Shown here in pieces: positions 1-8,077 of a stretch of DNA of 64,000 nucleotides (position 1 is the first letter of the stretch; every line of letters starts with the position of its first letter). The position numbers were made by a program, and so were the translations under genes. The notes beneath the pieces were generated by a model. That model was not told the DNA's origin. It worked only from the letters and a program-made list of their open reading frames with translations, and did no database searches. Origin of the DNA: Deinococcus sp. KSM4-11 (GTDB lineage: Bacteria; Deinococcota; Deinococci; Deinococcales; Deinococcaceae); the NCBI RefSeq assembly GCF_004801415.1, contig NZ_SSNX01000004.1, forward strand, positions 186,001 to 250,000, in the 5' to 3' direction.

Positions 1-904
1 ACGCGCAGTTCGGGTGTTTGGCGGTGCTGCTGAGCATGGTGGTGTCGGCCCAGCCGGTCGCGCCCTCGGTGGGAATGGTGCTGGCCACGGCCTGCTTGTT
101 GGCCTTCAGGGTGTTCACCTGGAATGGCCAGGAGGGGCTCAGGGCGGTGCCCTCGTTGGTGAAGTCCTGCACCTGCGCGTTCGCGTCGTTCCAGTAGCGC
201 TGGACCAGCGGGTGCTGGGCGCGCAGCAGGTCGAGGACGGCCTTGTACTGTGCCTCGTTCAGTTCGTAGGGATTCTTGATGCCCAGCGCGGGCTGGGTCT
301 TCATCAGGTACAGCGCGGCGTCCGCGAGGTAGATGGGGCCGTAGTACGCCTGCACGCGGCCCTTGTTGCTCTTCCCGTCCGGGAGAGTCATGGCCTTGAA
401 GACCACGTCCCAGCTTTTCGGCGCGGTCTTGAAGACCTTGGTGGAGTACATCAGGACGTTCGGTCCCCACTGGTACGGCACGCCGTAGGTCAGGCCGCCG
501 ACCGTGTGCCACGGTGCCTTCTGGAGTTTCGGGTTGATCTTCGCGTAGCTGGGAATCAGCTTCAGGTTCACCGGCTGCACCTTCCCACCGGCCACCAGGC
601 GCAGCGAGGCGTCCCCGGACGCGGTCACGAGGTCGTAGCCGCCCTGGTTCATCAGGGACACCATCTCGTCGCTGCTGCCGGCGACCTTCACCGACACCTT
701 GCAGCCGGTCTGCTTCTCGAAGCCGGTCACCCAGTCGTAGGCTTTGTCGCTCTCGCCCCGCTCGATGTACCCGGCCCACGCGACGATGCTGAGCTGCCCC
801 TCGGTCTTGCCCAGGGTACTCAGCATGGTCGTGGCCGCCTGGGCCTGGGCGCTCGGCGCGAGAAGCACGGTCAGGGCGGTACTCAGCAGGGTCAGTCGTC
901 GCAT
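1..904 (-). CDS. Polyamine-type ABC transporter substrate-binding protein, 3' end beyond window
   Basis: About 301 residues are visible and the C-terminus lies beyond the left edge. The start at 904 follows a good ribosome binding site (GGAGGAA). Residues 1-21 are a signal peptide ending in APSAQAQA. The mature part has the PotD/PotF pattern: an opening strand IVAWAGYIERG, a segment GSSDEMVSLMNQGGYDLV, and a hinge strand YGVPYQWGPNVLMY. Such proteins capture spermidine or putrescine outside the membrane and pass them to a PotBC-type permease, which is not visible here. The neighbouring APC permease and amine-degrading genes agree with an amine ligand. The exact ligand is inferred. Confidence 0.85.
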   Translation of the reverse strand, partial: MRRLTLLSTALTVLLAPSAQAQAATTMLSTLGKTEGQLSIVAWAGYIERGESDKAYDWVTGFEKQTGCKVSVKVAGSSDEMVSLMNQGGYDLVTASGDASLRLVAGGKVQPVNLKLIPSYAKINPKLQKAPWHTVGGLTYGVPYQWGPNVLMYSTKVFKTAPKSWDVVFKAMTLPDGKSNKGRVQAYYGPIYLADAALYLMKTQPALGIKNPYELNEAQYKAVLDLLRAQHPLVQRYWNDANAQVQDFTNEGTALSPSWPFQVNTLKANKQAVASTIPTEGATGWADTTMLSSTAKHPNCA

Positions 905-944
905 GGTGTTTCCTCCGGAGCAGAGCGGGGGCCGTGGAGCGGGA

Positions 945-2360
945 TCAGTCGCCGGGCAGGGTTGTGATGTCGTGACTCAGCGTATCCGCTGCGCCGCGTT
1001 TGAACACGGCATTCAGGATCAGGTAGGCCAGCGGCGCGGAGACCAGCAGCGCCCCGGCCAGCGCCAGGAACTGCGCGCCCTCGTCGATCACGGTGCCACG
1101 GATTGCCAGCAGGATGATTGCAGTGGGCAGCAGTGCGATCAGGATCACGACCGGCAGGCCACCGGCGATCCGGAAGGGCCGGGGCATCTGTGGGGCCGTG
1201 ATGCGCAGGACGATCAGCGCGACGAACTGCAGGATCAGCGACACGCCGTACAGCAGCACGGTGGTCACGGCCAGCGTCTGGAACGGCCCGATGGCCAGCA
1301 GCGCGTAGATCACGGCGCACAGGATGATCGAGCGGGCGGGCGTGCCGTAGGTGGGGTGGCGCCGCACGAAGCTGGGCGGCAAGTAGCGGTCGGCGGCGAA
1401 CACGAAGGGCAGCCGGCTGTTCGAGAGGATCATGGCGTTGAACAGGCCCATCGCGCAGAACATGCCGCCCAGCGCCACCCAGATGCCCAGCCACCGGCCT
1501 CCGATCGCCTGCGCGAGTTCCGGGAAGTACACGGTGTCGCCCCACGTGCTAAACGCCACGCCGGCCGTCAGGCCCGCCACGGTGGGCAGCAGGTAGCCCA
1601 CGATGACCAGCGGCACGGCGATCAGCATGGCCCTGGGAATGACCCTCAGCGGATTCTCGATCTCCTCCAGAATGGTGCTGATCCCGTCCCAGCCGAGGAA
1701 GTTGTACATCACGATGAACAGGCCCAGCCCGAAGGCGCCCGCGACGCCCGTATCCGGCGGCGTGAGCGGCTGCCAGAACGGCACAGGGTGTCCGACCCAC
1801 TTCACGGCCGCAATGACGATCATGATGATGAACGGCACGAACACCATGACCGCGAAGAGTTTGCTGGAGTCGCCCACGGCCTTCGCCCCCCGGATGTTCA
1901 GCAGCGCGAACACCGCGATCAGGAGCACCGCCACGATCCAGCGAACCACCGCGTGGTCGTCCAGCACCGTGACGCCGAAGGCGAGTTTCAGGAAGGAACT
2001 GGTGTAATCCGTGAACAGCGCAGCGAAACTCGCGGCGATCACCAGGCCGTACAGCCACGCAATCCAGCCCTGTGTGAAGCCCCAGAAGCGGCCCAGCGCA
2101 CGCTTGACCCACACATAGAAGCCGCCCTCGACCGGCATGGCCGTGGAGAGTTCCGTGACCATCAGAACCGTCGGCAGGCTCCAGATAAAGGGCGTGACGA
2201 GCACCAGGATCAGCGCCATGCCGGGCGCGCTGCTGCCCACCAGGCCCTCCAGGCCGAAGGCGCCGCCGGCGACCGTGAAGTAGATGACCATGACCACGCC
2301 CCACAGGCCGAGCTTGGAGGGAGCGGGGGCGGACGTCGCAGGGGATGCGGAACCGGTCAT
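945..2360 (-). CDS. APC-family amino acid/polyamine permease
   Basis: A 471-residue integral membrane protein with about 12 hydrophobic segments. The start chosen at 2360 (MTGSASPATS) has GAGG about 9 bases upstream; longer readings of the frame run into GC-rich non-protein-like sequence. The first membrane segment carries VAGGAFGLEGLVGS, and residues about 80-105 contain GGFYVWVKRALGRFWGFTQG. Both resemble plant and bacterial polyamine-uptake (PUT) members of the APC superfamily more than classical amino acid permeases, as I recall those families. It probably imports a polyamine or related amine by proton symport. It lies 40 bases upstream of the binding-protein gene on the same strand and is divergent from the PucR regulator. 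Amino acid or ethanolamine transport remains possible. Confidence 0.8.
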   Translation of the reverse strand: MTGSASPATSAPAPSKLGLWGVVMVIYFTVAGGAFGLEGLVGSSAPGMALILVLVTPFIWSLPTVLMVTELSTAMPVEGGFYVWVKRALGRFWGFTQGWIAWLYGLVIAASFAALFTDYTSSFLKLAFGVTVLDDHAVVRWIVAVLLIAVFALLNIRGAKAVGDSSKLFAVMVFVPFIIMIVIAAVKWVGHPVPFWQPLTPPDTGVAGAFGLGLFIVMYNFLGWDGISTILEEIENPLRVIPRAMLIAVPLVIVGYLLPTVAGLTAGVAFSTWGDTVYFPELAQAIGGRWLGIWVALGGMFCAMGLFNAMILSNSRLPFVFAADRYLPPSFVRRHPTYGTPARSIILCAVIYALLAIGPFQTLAVTTVLLYGVSLILQFVALIVLRITAPQMPRPFRIAGGLPVVILIALLPTAIILLAIRGTVIDEGAQFLALAGALLVSAPLAYLILNAVFKRGAADTLSHDITTLPGD

Positions 2361-2446
2361 AGGAACCTCGCGGGCAGGAGCGGGGACAGGAAGCGGACAG
2401 CGGGGAATTTCATGAAGCCTAAAGGTCTGTCCGGCACACGACTTTG

Positions 2447-2459
2447 TGGAGAATCTCCA
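2447..2459. promoter_or_regulatory. Perfect palindrome, candidate operator between permease and pucR-like gene
   Basis: TGGAGA-A-TCTCCA is an exact 6-1-6 inverted repeat. It lies in the 181-base gap between the divergent permease (starts 2360) and PucR-type regulator (starts 2542). It is placed about 25 bases upstream of an AGCCTA box (2416-2421, TAGGCT on the minus strand) that may be the permease -10. Autoregulatory binding by the adjacent regulator is inferred. Confidence 0.35.
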
Positions 2460-2503
2460 GCGTTGCGCCGGACTCCCTGGATGGGATTCACCATGCGGTG
2501 CCC

Positions 2504-2509
2504 TAAGCT
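2504..2509 (+). promoter_or_regulatory. -10 box (TAAGCT) upstream of the PucR-type regulator
   Basis: TAAGCT lies exactly 6 bases before an ATG at 2516, the same geometry as the leaderless genes in this window. Transcription would start at or near 2516. The 2516 ATG opens only a 15-codon frame that ends at 2563, inside the regulator gene. Confidence 0.45.
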
Positions 2510-2541
2510 GAACCCATGAGCCGCCCCGCCCGGAGAAGCGC

Positions 2542-4080
2542 ATGCGAGTCCACGACGCCCTGACCCTGCCCTCGCTCGCCTCGGCGCGGGCTGTGGGCGA
2601 GGGTGACCGGACGCGCGAGGTCGTCCTGGCCCACGTGGTGGACGTACCCGAGACCCCCCGCTGGGTCACGCCCGGCACCTTCCTGCTCTCGACGGGCCTG
2701 TCCTGGCCGCGTGAGCCCGCCGCACTGGGCGCCTTCGCCACCGAACTGGCCGCCTGCGCGCCCGCCGCCGTGGTGCTCGCCGCCCCGCACTTCTTCCCGG
2801 CCTTCCCGGCCGAGGCCGCCGCGGCGCTGGCCGCGCGTGGCATTCCCACGCTGGAACTGCCGTACGAGGTGCCGTTCGCGCAGGTCGTGCAGGAAGTGCA
2901 CGGCCACATCCTGCGCGAACAGGCCGACGTGCTGCGCCGCAGCGAACGCATTCACCGGGCGCTCACCCGCGCGGCGCTCAGCGGGAATCTCGCGGACGTC
3001 GCGCAGACCCTCGCGGACGGTCTGGGCCGCGGCGCGGTCGTGCTGTCGGCGGCCGGGCTGCCCCTGACCCCTGGCCCCGCGCCGGGCCAGGCCGACGTGC
3101 TCGCCGCCCTGGCCCGGCCGGGCAATGCTCCGCGCGATCTGGCGGGGGGCACGCTGGTGCCCGTGATCCTGCGTGGGGGCCGCGAGGGTGGCGTGTGGGT
3201 GCAGCGCGCGCCCGATGCCACCGCGCGCCGATCCGGGCCGGACAGGGCGCCGCCGGATCTGGCCGTGCGCGCCGCCGAGCACGCCGCGACGGTGGTGGCC
3301 CTGCTGCTCCTCGCGCAGCGGGACGCCGAGGTGCGCGAGGCCCGGCTGGGTTACGCCTTCGTGGACAGCCTGCTGGAGGGCCGCTTCACGAACGACCCGG
3401 CCGCGCAGGAACGCGCCGCCCGCCTGGGCTTCGATCCCGCCGGCGAGTACAGCGTGGGGCTGCTCGCCCTGCACGCCCCCCTGCCCCTGACCGCCGAGGG
3501 CTTCGCGGGCCGAGAGCGGGCCGCCCAGCAGGTGCGTGAGGTGCTGGCGTCGCTCGGGGCGGCGCCACTGGTCAGCGTGAACCTGAACACCGTGTGGTTT
3601 CTGCTGCCCGCCCGGATCAGTGCCGAGCGGGTCTGGGCGCGCCTGGGCTGGGCGGGGCCGGATGCTCCGGGTGGCATGGTGTACAGCCGGGCCCGCACGG
3701 GCGTCGACGCCGTTGGACACAGCCGGGCCGAGGCGCTGACCCTGGCGACCCACGCCCGCCCGGGCCAGCTCCGCTCGTACGCCGAGGTGCTCGTGCCCCG
3801 CGCGCTGAGCGGCGACCGCGACGCGCAGGGCGACCTGACGCGCTCCCTGCTGGGGCCCCTCAGGTCGTCTCGTGGAGCCGATGGCCTGATCGCCACCATC
3901 CGGACGCTGAGCGAGACGGGCTTCTCACAGGTGGAGACGGCCGCCCGGCTGGGCATTCACGCGAACACCCTGCGCTACCGCATGGAACGCATCGAGACCC
4001 TCACCGCGAGGTCGCTGGGCCAGCCCGACACCCGCGCCCTGTGGTGGCTGGCCCTGCAACTCGACGCGCTCCAGCCCTGA
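2542..4080 (+). CDS. PucR-family transcriptional regulator
   Basis: 512 residues. The N-terminal part (about 5-120) is a PucR-type ligand-sensing domain, recognisable by VVDVPETPRWVTPGTFLLST. The C-terminal 60 residues are the PucR helix-turn-helix domain, with GFSQVETAARLGIHANTLRY followed by RMERIETLT. The middle is a GGDEF-like linker region as in CdaR/PucR proteins. The start at 2542 has GGAG 7 bases upstream. Family members activate purine, proline, GABA or polyamine catabolism. Divergent from the permease and upstream of eutBC, it is the likely pathway activator of this block. Its inducer is unknown. Confidence 0.9.
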   Translation: MRVHDALTLPSLASARAVGEGDRTREVVLAHVVDVPETPRWVTPGTFLLSTGLSWPREPAALGAFATELAACAPAAVVLAAPHFFPAFPAEAAAALAARGIPTLELPYEVPFAQVVQEVHGHILREQADVLRRSERIHRALTRAALSGNLADVAQTLADGLGRGAVVLSAAGLPLTPGPAPGQADVLAALARPGNAPRDLAGGTLVPVILRGGREGGVWVQRAPDATARRSGPDRAPPDLAVRAAEHAATVVALLLLAQRDAEVREARLGYAFVDSLLEGRFTNDPAAQERAARLGFDPAGEYSVGLLALHAPLPLTAEGFAGRERAAQQVREVLASLGAAPLVSVNLNTVWFLLPARISAERVWARLGWAGPDAPGGMVYSRARTGVDAVGHSRAEALTLATHARPGQLRSYAEVLVPRALSGDRDAQGDLTRSLLGPLRSSRGADGLIATIRTLSETGFSQVETAARLGIHANTLRYRMERIETLTARSLGQPDTRALWWLALQLDALQP

Positions 4081-4135
4081 ACGGTTCGCGTGTCCGCGCC
4101 GCCCTTTCCCCCTTTCCACCGCCCGAGGGTCTTCC

Positions 4136-5533
4136 ATGTATCACGTCACATTGGGCCACACGCATTACTCGTTTCCTGACCTGAAAACGCTCCTGGGCCG
4201 GGCCAGCCCGCAGAAATCCGGGGATGAACTCGCAGGCCTGGCGGCCGGAAGCGCCGCCGAGCGCGAGGCGGCCCGCGCGGTGCTGGCCGACCTGCCCCTG
4301 CGGGCGTTTCTGGCCGACCTGCTGATTCCCTACGAGTCCGACGAGGTCACGCGCCTGATCGTGGATGGGCACGACGCGGCGGCATTCGCCCCCGTGGCGG
4401 GCCTGAGCGTGGGTGAATTCCGCGACTGGCTGCTGGGCGACCACGCCACGTCCGAACGCCTCACGGCCCTGGCGCCGGGCCTGATGCCGGAGATGGTCGC
4501 GGCGGTGGCCAAGCTCATGCGCAACCAGGATCTGGTGCTGGTCGCGTCGAAGGTCGAGGTGATCACGCGCCTGCGGAACACCATCGGCACGCGCGGCACC
4601 TTCAGCACGCGGCTCCAGCCGAACCATCCGACCGACGATCCGCGTGCCGTCCTGGCCAGCATGCTGGACGGCCTCAGCTATGGCGCGGGGGACGCGGTGA
4701 TCGGCATCAATCCTGCGCTGGATTCCGTCGAGAGCTGCGCGGGCCTGCTGACTCTGCTGGACGAGTTCCGGCAGCGGACGGGTGTGCCCACCCAGAGCTG
4801 CGTGCTGACCCACGTGACGAACACCCTGCAGGCCATCGAACGGGGCGCGCCCGTCGATCTGGTGTTCCAGAGCGTGGCGGGCACCCAGGCGGCCAATGCG
4901 GGCTTCGGCATCGACCTCGCGCTGCTGGGGGAGGCGCATGCGGCGGCGCTGGAGCTGGAGCGCGGCGCCGCGTTTGCCGGCGGGCGGGGCGACAACGTCA
5001 TGTACTTCGAGACCGGGCAGGGCAGCGCGCTCTCGGCCGGAGCGCACCACGGGGTCGATCAGGGCACGCTGGAGGCCCGCGCGTACGCGGTAGCGCGGCG
5101 GTTCCGGCCCCTGCTGGTGAACACGGTGGTCGGCTTCATCGGCCCGGAGTACCTGTACGACGGCAAGCAGATCATCCGCGCGGGTCTGGAGGATCACTTC
5201 TGCGGCAAGCTGCTGGGCCTGCCGATGGGCTGCGATCTCTGCTACACCAACCATGCCGAGGCCGACGGGGACGACATGGACGTGCTGCTGACCATGCTGG
5301 GTGGGGCGGGCGTGACCTTCATCATGGGTGTGCCCGGCGCGGACGACATCATGCTCAATTACCAGAGCACCAGCTTCCACGACGCGTGGTATGTCCGGCG
5401 GCTGTTCAACCGCCCGCCTGCACCGGAGTTTGCCGCGTGGCTGGACTCGGTGGGCATCACGCGCGGCGGAGCGCTGTCCAGACCGGAAGCCCGCCACGTC
5501 CACGCCCTGATGTCCGCCCTGGAGAAGCGGTGA
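4136..5533 (+). CDS. eutB: Ethanolamine ammonia-lyase large subunit
   Basis: 465 residues, close to the usual length of about 455. With EutC it forms the adenosylcobalamin-dependent enzyme that splits ethanolamine into acetaldehyde and ammonia. The sequence follows EutB throughout: an N-terminal YEVTLGHTHYSF-like opening (here MYHVTLGHTHYSFPDLK), the RLQPNHPTDDP segment, GINPALDSVES, THVTNTLQAIERGAPVDLVF, and near the C-terminus MGCDLCYTNHAEADGDDM and FIMGVPGADDIMLNYQS. The start is preceded by GAGGG. Its stop overlaps the eutC start by 4 bases. No shell proteins, EutA reactivase or corrinoid adenosyltransferase are encoded in the window. Confidence 0.97.
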   Translation: MYHVTLGHTHYSFPDLKTLLGRASPQKSGDELAGLAAGSAAEREAARAVLADLPLRAFLADLLIPYESDEVTRLIVDGHDAAAFAPVAGLSVGEFRDWLLGDHATSERLTALAPGLMPEMVAAVAKLMRNQDLVLVASKVEVITRLRNTIGTRGTFSTRLQPNHPTDDPRAVLASMLDGLSYGAGDAVIGINPALDSVESCAGLLTLLDEFRQRTGVPTQSCVLTHVTNTLQAIERGAPVDLVFQSVAGTQAANAGFGIDLALLGEAHAAALELERGAAFAGGRGDNVMYFETGQGSALSAGAHHGVDQGTLEARAYAVARRFRPLLVNTVVGFIGPEYLYDGKQIIRAGLEDHFCGKLLGLPMGCDLCYTNHAEADGDDMDVLLTMLGGAGVTFIMGVPGADDIMLNYQSTSFHDAWYVRRLFNRPPAPEFAAWLDSVGITRGGALSRPEARHVHALMSALEKR

Positions 5534-6321
5534 CCGGCGGGCGGGACGACGATCCCTGGGCCGTCCTGAAGGACTTCACGGACGCGCGCGTCGCGCAGGG
5601 CCGCACGGGCACGTCGCTGCCCACGCGGGAACTGCTGGCCTTCACGCAGGCCCACGCCGCCGCGCGGGACGCCGTGCACGATGTCGCCGACTTCGCGGGT
5701 CTGCGCGCTGCGCTGGAGGCGCTCGGGGAGACGGTGCTGGACGTGCGGAGCCGCGCCCCCGACCGGGCCACATACCTGCGCCGTCCGGATCTTGGCCGGA
5801 CCCTGCACCCGGAATCCGTGACGGTATTGGCGAACGGGCACGCCGCACGCGCGGAACCGCTGTACATCGCGGTGATCGTGGCGGACGGCCTCTCGGCGGG
5901 CGCTCTGGCGCAGGTGGTTCCGGTGCTGTCCGCCTTGCTGCCCGCGCTCCGTTCCAGCGGCTTCGGCGTGGCGCCGATCACGCTCGCCATGCAGGCCCGC
6001 GTGGCGCTCGGGGACGGCGTGGCCCTGGCCCTCGGGGCCCGGCTGGCCCTGGTGCTGATCGGCGAACGCCCCGGTCTGAGCAGTCCGGACAGCCTGGGGG
6101 CGTACCTGACCTACGGGCCGCAGCCGGTGACACCGGACTCGGCGCGCAACTGCGTGTCCAATATCCGCCCGGCAGGCCTGGACGCGCGCACGGCGGCGTG
6201 GCGACTGCATCACCTGATCCTGGCGGCCCTGCGCCGCGAGCTGAGTGGCGTGGCCCTGAAAGACGAGAGCGGCGATCCTCCGCCGGACTTTGCTCCCCAG
6301 GCGCTGCCCCGGCACCCCTAG
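5530..6321 (+). CDS. eutC: Ethanolamine ammonia-lyase small subunit
   Basis: 263 residues from a GTG start that overlaps the eutB stop (GTGA), indicating translational coupling. The EutC signature RPGLSSPDSLGAYLTYGPQP followed by RNCVSNIRPAGL is intact near residues 178-220. EutC contributes to the cobalamin-binding face of the ammonia-lyase. The N-terminal extension before VLKDFTDARVAQGRTG is short, and no microcompartment-targeting peptide is obvious. This agrees with a cytosolic enzyme, although judging that peptide by eye is weak evidence. Confidence 0.96.
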   Translation: MTGGRDDDPWAVLKDFTDARVAQGRTGTSLPTRELLAFTQAHAAARDAVHDVADFAGLRAALEALGETVLDVRSRAPDRATYLRRPDLGRTLHPESVTVLANGHAARAEPLYIAVIVADGLSAGALAQVVPVLSALLPALRSSGFGVAPITLAMQARVALGDGVALALGARLALVLIGERPGLSSPDSLGAYLTYGPQPVTPDSARNCVSNIRPAGLDARTAAWRLHHLILAALRRELSGVALKDESGDPPPDFAPQALPRHP

Positions 6322-6338
6322 CGCTGGCCTCCAACAAA

Positions 6339-6361
6339 ACCACCAGTTTCCTGTCGGTGGT
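6339..6361 (+). terminator. Hairpin downstream of eutC, weak terminator candidate
   Basis: ACCACC (6339-6344) pairs with GGTGGT (6356-6361) around an 11-base loop, 17 bases after the eutC stop. No T-tract follows. It may be only an RNA-stabilising or partial stop signal. Confidence 0.25.
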
Positions 6362-6461
6362 CTCCGGGGTCGCCCTGGAATCCGGCAGGTAGGCTGGCCC
6401 GGTTATCCCCATCCTGCGTTCCCACACCCTGACGCTGCCCGAGTGGGCTCAAGGAGGCACC

Positions 6462-7757
6462 ATGACCGTCACCACCACCCGCACCGAGGACCTCCTGGCC
6501 CTGCGGCACTCGGAAATCCCGCGCGGCATCAGCCTGGCGCACCCCATCGTGGCCGCCCGAGCCGAGGGCGTGCGCCTGTGGGATATAGAGGGCCGCGAGT
6601 ACCACGACTGGATCGGCGGGATCGGCGTCCTGAACGTTGGTCACAACCATCCGGCGGTGGTGGCTGCCGTTCAGGCGCAACTCGCGGACTTCAGCCACAC
6701 CTGCTTCCAGGTGACCCTGTATGAACCGTACCTGCGGCTCGCGCAGGGCCTGAACGCCCGGTTTCCCGGCGGTGTAAAGGCCAAGACCCTCTTCCTGAGC
6801 ACCGGCGCGGAGGCCACCGAGAACGCCATCAAGATCGCCCGCGCGCACACGAACCGCCCGGCCGTGATCTCGTTCACGCACTCCTTCCACGGCCGCACCC
6901 TGATGGGCATGACCCTGACCGGCAAGAAGGCGTACTACGCGCAGAATTTCGGCCCCTTCGCGCCCGACGTGTACCACGCGCCCTTCCCGTACGAGTACCG
7001 GGGCACCAGCGTGCAGGCCGCGCTGGAGGGCCTGCAGGAACTGTTCCGCACCACGGTCGATCCGTCCAGGGTCGCCGCGATCATCCTGGAACCCGTGCTG
7101 GGCGAAGGCGGCTTCCTGCCTGCCCCGGTCGAATTCCTGAAGGCCCTGCGCCAGCTCTGTGACCAGCACGGCATCGTGTTCATCGCCGACGAGATCCAGA
7201 GCGGCGTGGGCCGCACCGGTGACTTCTGGGCCATCGAGGCCAGCGGCGTGAAGCCCGACCTGCTGTGTTTCGCCAAGAGCATCGGCGGCGGCCTGCCGAT
7301 CAGCGGCGTGACCGGCAAGGCCGAGATCATGGACGCCCCGCAGACTGGCGGGCTCGGCGGCACCTACGCCGGCAATCCGCTGGCCTGCGCCGCCGGGCTG
7401 GCCGTGCTGGGCCTGTTCGAGGACGGCACGCTGCTGGAACACGCCCGGCACGTCGGCCAGCGCCTCCGCGCCGCCTTCACAGCCTTGCAGGGTGGCATCG
7501 CTGGAATAGGCGACGTGCGCGGCCAGGGCCCCATGATCGCCCTGGAATTCGTCAAAGACCGCGTGACCCGCGAGCCCGACCCCGAGATGGCCACACGCGT
7601 CGTTGAAGAGGCCCGCGACCGCGGCCTGCTGCTCCTCAAGGCCGGCATGTACGCCAACGTCATCCGCGTCCTCGTCCCCCTTACCGTCACCGACGACGAA
7701 CTCACCGAGGGTCTGGAGAAGTTTGTGGGGGCGGTGCGGGCGGCTGGGGTCGCATAA
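6462..7757 (+). CDS. Class III aminotransferase, 4-aminobutyrate type
   Basis: 431 residues, PLP-dependent fold-type I. A strong ribosome binding site (AAGGAGG) precedes the ATG. D243 in ADEIQSGVGRTG and K272 in CFAKSIGGGLP are the expected cofactor-ring aspartate and Schiff-base lysine. FLSTGAEATENAIKIARAHT and FHGRTLMGMTLTGKK match GABA/putrescine/ornithine-type transaminases. It probably moves the amino group of GABA or another omega-amine to 2-oxoglutarate or pyruvate. A second, clearly related aminotransferase lies 320 bases downstream, so the two may split substrates such as putrescine and GABA. Specificity cannot be read from sequence. Confidence 0.9.
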   Translation: MTVTTTRTEDLLALRHSEIPRGISLAHPIVAARAEGVRLWDIEGREYHDWIGGIGVLNVGHNHPAVVAAVQAQLADFSHTCFQVTLYEPYLRLAQGLNARFPGGVKAKTLFLSTGAEATENAIKIARAHTNRPAVISFTHSFHGRTLMGMTLTGKKAYYAQNFGPFAPDVYHAPFPYEYRGTSVQAALEGLQELFRTTVDPSRVAAIILEPVLGEGGFLPAPVEFLKALRQLCDQHGIVFIADEIQSGVGRTGDFWAIEASGVKPDLLCFAKSIGGGLPISGVTGKAEIMDAPQTGGLGGTYAGNPLACAAGLAVLGLFEDGTLLEHARHVGQRLRAAFTALQGGIAGIGDVRGQGPMIALEFVKDRVTREPDPEMATRVVEEARDRGLLLLKAGMYANVIRVLVPLTVTDDELTEGLEKFVGAVRAAGVA

Positions 7758-7769
7758 GACACCTTGCAC

Positions 7770-8027
7770 TCACTTCAGGCGAGGTACTTCTGATGGCTTG
7801 GATGTGTCAGCCGCCCGTGGAATCTCAAAGGTAGCCCTGGCAACGAGACCCGCCGCTTCCCTGCTCTCCACGCATTGAAAGAGCTGCACCGCGTGCTTCA
7901 GATCCATCAGTCCTGACCCTAGTTCCACCCAGGCGGCACGAATCGCTGAATGGATGTCTTTTCCCGCCGTTACCTGAGCTTTGAGAAAGTCCAACAGCTT
8001 CTCTTGCTCCTTGACCCGGTTGTGCAT
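7770..8027 (-). CDS. Small unknown protein, leaderless, antisense within the amine operon
   Basis: 85 residues from the ATG at 8027. I do not recognise the family. It is predicted soluble and mostly helical, with an acidic/basic N-terminal helix (MHNRVKEQEKLLDFLKAQV), a middle part with AIRAAWVELGSGLMDLKHAV, and a charged tail. Base composition is less GC-rich than its neighbours. A canonical promoter (TTGATT, 17 bases, TACGGT) ends 6 bases before the ATG, which argues strongly for a real leaderless gene. A TTG start 10 codons upstream is less likely. It faces against both flanking aminotransferase genes. Confidence 0.65.
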   Translation of the reverse strand: MHNRVKEQEKLLDFLKAQVTAGKDIHSAIRAAWVELGSGLMDLKHAVQLFQCVESREAAGLVARATFEIPRAADTSKPSEVPRLK

Positions 8028-8033
8028 TCCACC

Positions 8034-8062
8034 ACCGTAAAGACGATTTCCGCCCAAATCAA
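8034..8062 (-). promoter_or_regulatory. Promoter of the small antisense gene
   Basis: On the minus strand, TTGATT (8057-8062) and TACGGT (8034-8039) are separated by exactly 17 bases. The -10 box ends 6 bases before the ATG at 8027. The promoter reaches to within 5 bases of the AAGGAG ribosome binding site (about 8067) of the aminotransferase gene on the other strand. Confidence 0.65.
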
Positions 8063-8077
8063 TCCAAGGAGTTCACC

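Noticed and set aside
744..2519. A 591-codon plus-strand frame across the permease gene
   Set aside because: It is antisense to the permease, rich in Gln/Arg/His as expected for a GC-skewed shadow frame, and has no domain.
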